A stretch of DNA of 21,337 bases from an uncultured Lachnospiraceae bacterium. Lineage in GTDB: Bacteria > Bacillota > Clostridia > Lachnospirales > Lachnospiraceae. The notes under the pieces are model-generated. The model did no database searches. It was not told where the DNA came from and was given only the letters and a program-made list of their open reading frames with translations. Of this stretch, positions 7,003-13,614 are shown piece after piece; positions within the stretch are counted from its first letter, which is position 1; every line of letters begins with the position of its first letter. A program made the translations under genes and the position numbers. Location: positions 1-21,337 of the forward strand of contig CAJUOO010000060.1 of assembly GCA_910588535.1 (NCBI GenBank), written 5' to 3'.

Positions 7003-9234
7003 ATGGCAGTAGTAGAAGGTTGTGTGGAGAAAATTGTATTTCGAAATGAAGATAATGGCTACACGGTGCTGACGCTTGTAGAGGATGGAGAGGAAATTAC
7101 CTGTGTGGGAACTTTCCAATATATCGGTGAGGGAGAGAGTGTTGAGGCGGAGGGGGATTACATAGCACATCCAACCTACGGAGAACAGTTTAGGGTAAGC
7201 CGTTATGAGATCAAGGCCCCGGAGGATACAATGGCGATTGAGCGCTATCTGGCTTCTGGCGCTGTCAAGGGAATTGGCGCAGTTATGGCAGCACGAATTG
7301 TAAAGCGGTTTAAGAAAGATACTTTTCGCATTATTGAGGAGGAGCCAGAGCGACTGACCGAGGTAAAAGGGATTAGTCAAAAAAAGGCGATGGAGATCGC
7401 GGATCAGCTTCAGGAGAAAAAAGATATGCGTGCTGCTATGATATTTTTGCAGCAATATGGAATCACGTCAAGCCTTGCCGTCAAGATTTACAATCAATAT
7501 GGACCAGAGCTTTATACTGTTTTAAAAAATAATCCATATCGACTTGCAGATGATATCTCAGGGGTGGGGTTTCGCATCGCAGACGAGATAGCGATGCGCG
7601 CAGGAATCCGCGCGGATTCGGATTTTCGTATTAGAAGTGGCATTCTCTACAGCTTAATGCGGGCGTCCTCAGCAGGACATGTCTATCTGCCCATGGATGA
7701 GCTGACAGCATACACAGGCAGATTACTTCAGGTGGAGCTGGACTCTATTGAGAAGCATGTGATGGATCTGGCGATGGACAAGAAGGTTGTGATCAAGGCG
7801 GAGGAAAGCAAGGCGCAGGAAAGTCGCACGCTTATCTATACAGCAGCGTATTATTATATGGAGCTTAATTCTGCGAGGCTGTTACATGATCTGAATATAG
7901 AAGCTGATATACCAGAACAGGAGATAGAGAAAAAGCTTTCTGTGATAGAAAAGGATGCGGAGATTGAGCTTGATGAACTTCAGAGACGTGCCGTGATAGA
8001 GGCGGTAAAGCATGGTCTGACGGTTATCACTGGTGGGCCGGGAACTGGAAAGACAACAACGATTAACGCCATTATAAAATATTTTGAGGAGGAGTATCTG
8101 GAAGTACTTTTGGCAGCTCCCACCGGCAGAGCGGCAAAACGAATGACAGAGGCGACAGGATGTGAGGCAAAGACCATACATCGGCTTTTGGAGCTTAACG
8201 GAGGAAGCAGCGAGGCGACAGGAAATGCAGTATTTGAGAGAAACGAGCAAAATCCTCTGGAGGCAGATGTCATCATTATCGACGAGATGTCCATGGTTGA
8301 CATCAGCCTGATGCATGCCTTATTAAAAGCGATTAATATCGGGACAAGATTGATATTGGTGGGGGATGTCAATCAACTTCCCTCTGTAGGACCGGGCAAT
8401 GTTTTAAAGGATATTATTCGTTCAGAAGAATTTCCGGTGGTCTGTCTTACTAAAATATTTCGTCAGGCAACACAGAGTGATATTGTGGTGAATGCGCATA
8501 AAATTAATAGGGGAGAATCGGTCACGCTCGACAATCACAGTAAGGATTTTCTGTTTTTGAAGCGTGATGATGTCAATGTAATTATCAGTGTTATTATTAC
8601 CCTGATTCAGAAAAAGCTGCCTAATTATGTTAATGCCAGAACTCTGGATATACAAGTGTTGACACCGATGCGAAAGGGGCAGCTTGGAGTGGAGAGACTT
8701 AATGTCATATTACAGCAGTATCTGAATCCCCCTGCTAGGGATAAGAGGGAGAAGGAGTTGGCTGGTGGGTTGTTCCGCGAGGGCGATAAGGTTATGCAGA
8801 TAAAAAATAATTATCAGCTTGAATGGGAACTTCGGTCCGGTCAAGGAATCACTGTGGAGCGCGGATCGGGGATATTTAACGGTGATATGGGAGTAATACG
8901 GACGATTAATGAGTTCTCAGAGCTGATCACGGTAGAATTTGATGAGGGAAGATTTGTCGAATATTCCTATAAGCAGCTTGAGGAACTTGAGCTTGCCTAT
9001 GCCATCACCATTCATAAATCACAGGGAAGTGAATATCCCGCTGTGATTCTTCCTTTGCTTACGGGACCACAACTTTTAATGAACCGCAATCTGCTCTACA
9101 CAGCGGTGACAAGGGCAAAGAAATGTGTCTGTCTGGTGGGGAGCACAGATACGTTTTATGAGATGGTAGAAAATCAGAGAGAACAGAAGCGGTATTCTGG
9201 GCTGTGTGACAGAATACATGAGATAGATGAGTAA
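7003..9234 (+). CDS. recD2: RecD2-type (YrrC-like) superfamily 1B DNA helicase
   Basis: A 743-residue ATP-dependent 5'-3' DNA helicase of the RecD2 family, which acts in DNA repair and replication-fork stability without RecBC. The N-terminal region (about 1-70) is OB-like, with FRNEDNGYTVLTL. Helix-hairpin-helix-rich segments follow (AVKGIGAVMAARIVKRF, LTEVKGISQKKAMEI and DDISGVGFRIADEIA). Walker A GGPGTGKTT is at 344-352, the DEMSMVD Walker B at about 427-433, LVGDVNQLPSVGPG just after, and the C-terminal motif TIHKSQGSE at about 669-677 with LLYTAVTRAKKCVCLVGS near the end. Length fits the family (715-800). The AAAGGAA site eight bases upstream supports the start. Its position beside comFC and flagellar genes is seen in other Clostridia; no motility role is implied. 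Confidence 0.93.
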   Translation: MAVVEGCVEKIVFRNEDNGYTVLTLVEDGEEITCVGTFQYIGEGESVEAEGDYIAHPTYGEQFRVSRYEIKAPEDTMAIERYLASGAVKGIGAVMAARIVKRFKKDTFRIIEEEPERLTEVKGISQKKAMEIADQLQEKKDMRAAMIFLQQYGITSSLAVKIYNQYGPELYTVLKNNPYRLADDISGVGFRIADEIAMRAGIRADSDFRIRSGILYSLMRASSAGHVYLPMDELTAYTGRLLQVELDSIEKHVMDLAMDKKVVIKAEESKAQESRTLIYTAAYYYMELNSARLLHDLNIEADIPEQEIEKKLSVIEKDAEIELDELQRRAVIEAVKHGLTVITGGPGTGKTTTINAIIKYFEEEYLEVLLAAPTGRAAKRMTEATGCEAKTIHRLLELNGGSSEATGNAVFERNEQNPLEADVIIIDEMSMVDISLMHALLKAINIGTRLILVGDVNQLPSVGPGNVLKDIIRSEEFPVVCLTKIFRQATQSDIVVNAHKINRGESVTLDNHSKDFLFLKRDDVNVIISVIITLIQKKLPNYVNARTLDIQVLTPMRKGQLGVERLNVILQQYLNPPARDKREKELAGGLFREGDKVMQIKNNYQLEWELRSGQGITVERGSGIFNGDMGVIRTINEFSELITVEFDEGRFVEYSYKQLEELELAYAITIHKSQGSEYPAVILPLLTGPQLLMNRNLLYTAVTRAKKCVCLVGSTDTFYEMVENQREQKRYSGLCDRIHEIDE

Positions 9235-9248
9235 TAGGAGGAACGGTC

Positions 9249-9968
9249 ATTCAATTAAAAGTAGTAGAGGAAATACTATCACTTTTATATCCTGCCCGCT
9301 GCCCAGTGTGTGATGATATTGTAACGCCGAAGGGAGCTCTGATATGTGAACATTGTAGACAAAAGCTACCCTATATTAGGGAGCCTGTCTGCAAGTGCTG
9401 TGGAAAGGAAATTCGGCGAAGAGAGCAGGAGTACTGTTGCGATTGCCAGAGGGTTCTACATATATATACAGAGGGCAGAGCACTCTTTGCCTACAATGAG
9501 ATAATGCAGCGCTCTGTCAGTGCATTTAAGTACAAAAACAGACAGGAGTACGCAAGGCTGTATGGGAGAGAGATGGCAAAGGCTTTTGGCAGGCAGCTAC
9601 GGCGGTGGGATGCAGAGGTGCTTATCCCTGTCCCAGTTCATAAAAGCCGCTATCGAAAAAGAGGCTATAATCAGGCAGAACTTCTGGCGGACAACATAGC
9701 AGAACACGTCGATCTCCCTGTGGACAGCAGGCTGCTTATAAGGACAAAGAGAACGGCGGCACAAAAGGCGCTTAGTACGAAAGAACGTGTAAAAAATTTA
9801 CAAGATGCTTTTCAGGTAAGAAAAAGTGTGGTACAATATAAGAGAATTATATTAGTAGATGATATCTATACGACTGGAAGTACAGCGGATGCCTGTGCAG
9901 AGGTGTTAAAAGAAGGAGGAGCAGAGCAGGTCTATCTGTTATGTCTGTGTATTGGAAGTGGCTTTTGA
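9249..9968 (+). CDS. comFC: ComFC-family phosphoribosyltransferase-like protein, apparent AUU start
   Basis: A ComFC/GntX-type protein, linked in naturally competent bacteria to handling of incoming single-stranded DNA. The reading frame from 9249 encodes 239 residues with the family's N-terminus: a hydrophobic EEILSLLYPARCPVC, then zinc-ligand cysteines at 18, 21, 33, 36, 48, 50, 51, 63, 64 and 66. The C-terminal phosphoribosyltransferase fold has PVPVHKSRYRKRGYNQAELL and the PRPP-loop motif ILVDDIYTTGST (about 201-212). The first conventional start codon is a GTG at 9306, which falls inside the first CxxC and removes one zinc ligand and the whole leading helix. The only upstream codon with a proper ribosome-binding site is ATT at 9249, seven bases after AGGAGG (9236-9241). 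The in-frame stop at 9228 excludes anything longer. It follows recD2 by 14 bases. Confidence 0.88.
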   Translation: MQLKVVEEILSLLYPARCPVCDDIVTPKGALICEHCRQKLPYIREPVCKCCGKEIRRREQEYCCDCQRVLHIYTEGRALFAYNEIMQRSVSAFKYKNRQEYARLYGREMAKAFGRQLRRWDAEVLIPVPVHKSRYRKRGYNQAELLADNIAEHVDLPVDSRLLIRTKRTAAQKALSTKERVKNLQDAFQVRKSVVQYKRIILVDDIYTTGSTADACAEVLKEGGAEQVYLLCLCIGSGF

Positions 9969-9989
9969 GAAGGAGGGTATGAGGGTATT

Positions 9990-10412
9990 ATGGCATTAAA
10001 TATTATAAATTGTAAAAAGTGCGGTAGAATTTTCCAGCAGATCACATCAAGGAGAATTTGTCCAGATTGTGAGAAGGCTCTCGAAGATAAGTTTTTGGAG
10101 GTTAGAGATTATATTAGGCAGAATCCGAATGTGAGTATTATGGAGGTTTCACGTGAGAAGGAAGTATCCGTGGAGCAGATTAAACAGTGGGTGCGTGAGG
10201 AGAGACTGCTGTTCACCAATGCTGAGGGTTCTGGAATAGAGTGTGTGATGTGTGGGATTCCGATCACTACTGGCAAGTACTGTGCAAGATGTAAGGGAGA
10301 GATGGCACATACTCTTGGAAACGCCTACGAGAAGCCAAAGGTAGTGCTGCAGCCCCAGCAACCGAGCTCTTCGAAGGGCAAGATGAGATTTTTGAACAAC
10401 GACAAACGTTAA
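9990..10412 (+). CDS. yvyF: YvyF-like flagellar operon protein with two zinc ribbons
   Basis: 140 residues. Four CxxC pairs form two zinc-ribbon-like units: C8/C11 with C24/C27, and C85/C88 with C98/C101. Between them, residues about 49-71 (ending VSVEQIKQWVREERL) read like a helix-turn-helix. The C-terminal tail is low complexity and basic (QPQQPSSSKGKMRF). This matches the 'flagellar operon protein' family represented by Bacillus subtilis YvyF, which lies between comFC and flgM there. No biochemical function is established; the layout suggests a nucleic-acid-binding regulator, which is inference. It starts 21 bases after comFC and ends the recD2-comFC-yvyF unit just before a terminator. The nearest upstream site is GAGGG four bases from the ATG. 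Confidence 0.85.
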   Translation: MALNIINCKKCGRIFQQITSRRICPDCEKALEDKFLEVRDYIRQNPNVSIMEVSREKEVSVEQIKQWVREERLLFTNAEGSGIECVMCGIPITTGKYCARCKGEMAHTLGNAYEKPKVVLQPQQPSSSKGKMRFLNNDKR

Positions 10413-10460
10413 ATAGCAGACAGAACAGATAGGATGACAGTATTATAGAATTTATATATT

Positions 10461-10497
10461 GAGCAGGGAGAAAGATATTCCCCTGCTCGATTTTTTT
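10461..10497 (+). terminator. Intrinsic terminator after yvyF
   Basis: GAGCAGGG (10461-10468) pairs with CCCTGCTC (10481-10488) around a 12-base loop, followed by GA and seven T residues (10491-10497). This is a strong Rho-independent terminator that separates recD2-comFC-yvyF from flgN onwards. The gene-free stretch 10413-10801 continues with two dispersed-repeat copies, an extra hairpin and a sigma-28 promoter. Confidence 0.9.
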
Positions 10498-10501
10498 ATG
10501 C

Positions 10502-10552
10502 GCAGGGGCACGTAAGGAAATGAGCAGCGAAAGCAGCAAGTGCCCCGCGCGG
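10502..10552. repeat. Hairpin-forming dispersed repeat, copy 1
   Basis: A 51-base unit beginning GCAGGGGCACGTAAGG. It shares 41 of 51 ungapped positions with the copy at 21096-21146. GGGGCAC near its 5' side pairs exactly with GTGCCCC near its 3' side, and an inner GCAGC-GAAA-GCAGC forms a smaller stem with one A-A mismatch. No T-run follows, so it is not a terminator. Similar family members in this window all lie in gaps between transcription units. Confidence 0.75.
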
Positions 10553-10553
10553 C

Positions 10554-10582
10554 GAGTAGGGAAAGAGAAACCTTCCCTACTC
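10554..10582. repeat. 10-bp perfect hairpin next to the dispersed repeats
   Basis: GAGTAGGGAA (10554-10563) is the exact reverse complement of TTCCCTACTC (10573-10582), with a nine-base loop. The left arm resembles the CGAGTAGGGGAA inside repeat copy 2, so this hairpin seems to be built from the same repeat vocabulary. It has no T-run after it, so a termination role is unlikely. Confidence 0.7.
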
Positions 10583-10588
10583 AATTGT

Positions 10589-10638
10589 GCAGGGGCGAGT
10601 AGGGGAATGAATAGCGAAAACTGTACATGCTCCGTGCG
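10589..10638. repeat. Hairpin-forming dispersed repeat, copy 2
   Basis: A 50-base unit starting GCAGGGGCGAGTAGG, about 74% identical to the copy at 21096. GGGGC pairs with GCTCC (one G-T), GTA with TAC, and an inner ATAG/CTGT stem closes a CGAAAA loop. It lies directly after copy 1 and its accompanying hairpin, and both units end with an ATTGTGCA segment (about 10584-10591 and 10647-10654). Confidence 0.7.
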
Positions 10639-10733
10639 AAAAGTTGATTGTGCAAAGAGGTGGAGGAGATATGCAGGGATGGGAATTTGTAGTATATGGA
10701 TTCTGCCGTGATTGTGAAAAATCAAAATTGCTC

Positions 10734-10760
10734 TAATGTTCCACGGAAAATTACCGATAA
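10734..10760 (+). promoter_or_regulatory. Sigma-28 promoter for flgN-flgM-flgK
   Basis: TAATGTT (10734-10740) is followed by ACCGATAA at 10753-10760, with 15 bases between TAAT and the -10. Against the enterobacterial consensus TAAAGTTT-N11-GCCGATAA this is 6/8 and 7/8 with the exact spacer. It starts a new transcription unit 42 bases upstream of flgN. Because flgM lies in this unit, FlgM would be made partly under the control of the sigma factor it inhibits. Confidence 0.8.
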
Positions 10761-10801
10761 AATAAATAGGTAGATGATATGCTAGAAATGGAGAGGTGAA
10801 A

Positions 10802-11317
10802 ATGGCAGGATTGATTGATGAACTGATGAATACACTGGAGAAGGAGAATGAGGAATATCAGGTGCTTTTAAAGCTTTCTCAGGAAAAGACAGGAATCATT
10901 ATCCGCAATGATGTCAATGCTCTCCAGAAATTGGTTGAACAGGAACAGCTTGTGGTCGACCGCATTACCCCACTGGAGAAGAAGAGGGTGGAGTACACGA
11001 AGGACATAGCGACAGTGATAAATCGCCCGGAGGAGTCGCTGACGCTCACCCGTCTGATGGAGTTGATGGACAGTCAGCCGGCGGTGAAAAAAAGATTGGG
11101 TGAAATTCATGATAAGCTGCATAATACCATGGCACAGATGGTAAAAATTAATGATATGAATCAGGGGTTGCTGAAGGAGGCGCTGGAGCTGGTAAACTTT
11201 GACATTACCTTGATGAACAGTATGAAGCAGGCGCCCATCACAGCAAATTATGATAGTAGAGCTGCCAACACGGAGGAGCATATTATTAGCAGGGCGGCAT
11301 TTGATACCAGACAGTGA
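10802..11317 (+). CDS. flgN: FlgN-family flagellar export chaperone
   Basis: About 171 residues, almost wholly alpha-helical and highly charged, with the FlgN look: MAGLIDELMNTLEKENEEYQ, then LLKLSQEKTGIIIRNDVNAL, LVEQEQLVVDRITPLEKKR and a C-terminal helix MNQGLLKEALELVNFDI. FlgN binds the C-termini of the hook-junction proteins FlgK and FlgL before export, and both substrates are encoded just downstream. A GTG at 10796 is also in frame, but GAGAGG ends at that position and sits properly for the ATG at 10802, so the ATG is preferred. The gene order flgN-flgM is the reverse of flgM-flgN in Bacillus subtilis. The stop is 14 bases before flgM. Confidence 0.85.
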   Translation: MAGLIDELMNTLEKENEEYQVLLKLSQEKTGIIIRNDVNALQKLVEQEQLVVDRITPLEKKRVEYTKDIATVINRPEESLTLTRLMELMDSQPAVKKRLGEIHDKLHNTMAQMVKINDMNQGLLKEALELVNFDITLMNSMKQAPITANYDSRAANTEEHIISRAAFDTRQ

Positions 11318-11331
11318 AGGAGGAAGGACAT

Positions 11332-11610
11332 ATGCGTGTAGAGGCTTACAATAAGATTGGTCAGGTATATCAGGCAAATCAGAAGATGAGAACGAGAGAG
11401 ACGGTGAAGGGCAGCGAGCGCGATGCGCTTACCATCTCGGAGACGGCTAGGGATTATCAGACAGCAAGGCAGGCACTTGCGCAGGTCCCTGATATTCGTG
11501 AGGACAGAGTAAGTGCTATTAAGCAGAGTATGGAGGCAGGAACCTATCAGGTAAATGCAGAAAGCTTTGCAGCAAAATTAATTGCCCGCTATGAGGAGCT
11601 GTCTTTGTAA
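11332..11610 (+). CDS. flgM: FlgM anti-sigma-28 factor
   Basis: 92 residues. The C-terminal half has the FlgM signature: DIREDRVSAIKQSMEAGTYQ (54-73), then VNAESFAAKLI, the helices that bind sigma-28. The N-terminal half (VYQANQKMRTRETVKGSERD) is polar and probably disordered, as expected for a protein that is threaded through the flagellar export gate. While held in the cell FlgM blocks sigma-28; its export after hook completion releases late genes. Translation starting at an upstream GTG (11314) would add six residues, but AGGAGG at 11318-11323 fits the ATG at 11332. It is embedded between flgN and flgK. Confidence 0.92.
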   Translation: MRVEAYNKIGQVYQANQKMRTRETVKGSERDALTISETARDYQTARQALAQVPDIREDRVSAIKQSMEAGTYQVNAESFAAKLIARYEELSL

Positions 11611-11634
11611 AAACGATAGAAAGGATTAAAGAGT

Positions 11635-13596
11635 ATGAGTAGTTTTACATCGCTTTCGGTTGGCGTATCGGGATTGAAGGCAAATCAACATGCGATTAAC
11701 ACGACGGCGCATAATTTAGCAAATGTCGATACAGAGGGATTTGTCAGGCAGCAGCCGATCTTTGCAGATACCAGTTATATAGAGCTTGGCAGGAGCTCTT
11801 TATATATTTATCAAAAGGGTATAGGAACAGATCTCGCCGCGGTTCGACATATTCGGGATACCTTGCTTGACAAGGCATACCGCGTTGAGAACGGCAGAAT
11901 GGAATTTTATCAAGCACAGAAGAACGCGATTGATGAGATTGAGGAGGCGTTTGGAGAGCTTGAGGGAGTGGCTTTTCAGAAATATCTGACGAATTTTAAT
12001 GAGGCGGTTCAGGAGATTGTGAAGGACCCTGCAAGCCAAGTAACTCGTTCGGAGCTAGTACAGAAAGCATTTTCCTTTCTTTCACGCGCAAATGCGATAT
12101 ATAAAAATCTGGAGACTTACCAGAACACCTTAAACACAGAGGTAGAGAACAAGGTAAATCGGATTAATGAATTGGGAGATCTGATTCACGAGCTTAATAT
12201 GAAGATCAGCAAGGCTGAGGCCGGCGATGTAGAAAATGCGAATGATTTTAGAGACCAGCGCGACAATGCCTTAGATGAGCTGAGCAGCATGGTGTCCATT
12301 CGGTATACCGAAGATCCATTAAGCCATATTGTGACAGTGAAGGTGGAGGGCGTAAGTTTTGTCACAGAATCCAACGTGCATCATATGGGAACAAAGATGC
12401 TTGACACTGATAAGGATTCTGTTCTCTTGACACCTGTGTGGCCATATCTGAAGGACAATCCAGTATATAATCTCAAAGCACCAGTTTCTACAAAGAATAA
12501 TAATGACATTGGTTCTCTTCATGCGACTCTTTTGGCGAGAGGCAACTGTACGGCAAATTATACCGATATCCCAGATTCAGATGACTATATGGGTGGGGCA
12601 GAGAGTCCCGTATATAAGAGATTATTAAACAATGCCAGACAAGAGGCAGCTTCTGAGCTGGATAGAGCGAATTATCCAACGGATGCAGCGTATGCTGCGG
12701 CCGTGGAAGCAGCAGCACAGAATAAATTGACAGTGGCAGGAATTAATGCAGCAGATTATACGGGTGGCAAGGACAGTGCTGCATATAAAAGAGATCTGAA
12801 AACCTATCAGGAAGAGATAGAGCCATCATCCATTAAGACAGTAATGGCAGAGCTTGATCAGATGGTCAATGCCATGGTGGAATCGATGAATGATGTGCTT
12901 TGCCCCAATATTACGGCAGATGAATTGGATCAAAAGGCAGGAGCAGGAACACCATTGATAGGTATGACTTATGTGGATGCCAGTGGTGTGACGAGAGTGA
13001 TCACAAAAGATACAAAGTTTTTTGATGTAGAGAAGGCGGGCTATGGATGTGCGCTAAATCAGGGAAAGCCATCTATGGCAGAGCTGTTTGTGAGAGATGA
13101 TGCAGATCGTTATTCTGAAATTACAGTGAATGGTGAGACATTTTATGTGTACAATGATTTTAATAAATTTGGCAATGAGTCATTGTATACACTTGGCAAT
13201 CTTAGTGTAAATCCTGATCTGTTACATGATTTTACACTTCTTCCGCTGTCGACAAAGGATGGTGGTGAGGATCGTGCCCGCGCGGAGGCTTTGGGAGATG
13301 CTTGGGACAGTGCATCCTTAAAATTGACTCCGTCCCATAATACACAGAAGAAATTTATAGATTATTATACAGAATTTACCGGACAGATGTCCAATGCCGG
13401 AAAGATGTATAATAATATGATTGATTATCAGGAAAATTTGACAACAGGCATTAATGAGGGACGCCAGCGCATCACAGGGGTATCTTCGGATGAGGAGCTG
13501 ACGAATTTGATTAAATTCCAAGCGGCATATAATGCATGTTCCAGATATATCAATGTGGTAGACGAGATGCTGGAGCATCTAGTGACAAGACTATAA
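11635..13596 (+). CDS. flgK: Flagellar hook-associated protein 1 FlgK (first copy)
   Basis: A 653-residue hook-filament junction protein. The N-terminal D0/D1 region (SLSVGVSGLKANQHAINTTA, then HNLANVDTEGFVRQ) and the C-terminal helix (LTNLIKFQAAYNACSRYINV, then VDEMLEHLV) are classic FlgK. A long coiled region (about 95-215) is followed by DFRDQRDNALDELSSMVSI, also typical. The protein is longer than many FlgK (about 500-550). The extra sequence includes an Ala-rich, charged segment (about 316-400) in which a motif of the type DY(M/T)GG..S..YKR..L occurs at 317 and again at 374. That segment would lie in a surface-exposed variable domain. AAGGA nine bases upstream supports the start. It is immediately followed by a second flgK. 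Confidence 0.93.
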   Translation: MSSFTSLSVGVSGLKANQHAINTTAHNLANVDTEGFVRQQPIFADTSYIELGRSSLYIYQKGIGTDLAAVRHIRDTLLDKAYRVENGRMEFYQAQKNAIDEIEEAFGELEGVAFQKYLTNFNEAVQEIVKDPASQVTRSELVQKAFSFLSRANAIYKNLETYQNTLNTEVENKVNRINELGDLIHELNMKISKAEAGDVENANDFRDQRDNALDELSSMVSIRYTEDPLSHIVTVKVEGVSFVTESNVHHMGTKMLDTDKDSVLLTPVWPYLKDNPVYNLKAPVSTKNNNDIGSLHATLLARGNCTANYTDIPDSDDYMGGAESPVYKRLLNNARQEAASELDRANYPTDAAYAAAVEAAAQNKLTVAGINAADYTGGKDSAAYKRDLKTYQEEIEPSSIKTVMAELDQMVNAMVESMNDVLCPNITADELDQKAGAGTPLIGMTYVDASGVTRVITKDTKFFDVEKAGYGCALNQGKPSMAELFVRDDADRYSEITVNGETFYVYNDFNKFGNESLYTLGNLSVNPDLLHDFTLLPLSTKDGGEDRARAEALGDAWDSASLKLTPSHNTQKKFIDYYTEFTGQMSNAGKMYNNMIDYQENLTTGINEGRQRITGVSSDEELTNLIKFQAAYNACSRYINVVDEMLEHLVTRL

Positions 13597-13614
13597 AAAG
13601 AAAGTGGTGAAAAT

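Noticed and set aside
9306..9968. ComFC starting at GTG 9306
   Set aside because: This would remove the conserved N-terminal helix and one zinc-ligand cysteine although the upstream frame is clearly coding, and there is no ribosome-binding site at the right distance.
7003..9968. recD2-comFC as a defence or DNA-uptake module inserted into the flagellar locus
   Set aside because: Both are common chromosomal genes, often placed beside yvyF and flagellar genes in Firmicutes, and no nuclease or other defence partner is nearby.
10520..10711. 63-residue open frame in the flgN upstream gap
   Set aside because: It runs through the two dispersed-repeat copies and the sigma-28 -35 approach region, has no good ribosome-binding site, and its Cys/Arg/Ser-rich product looks like translated repeat DNA.
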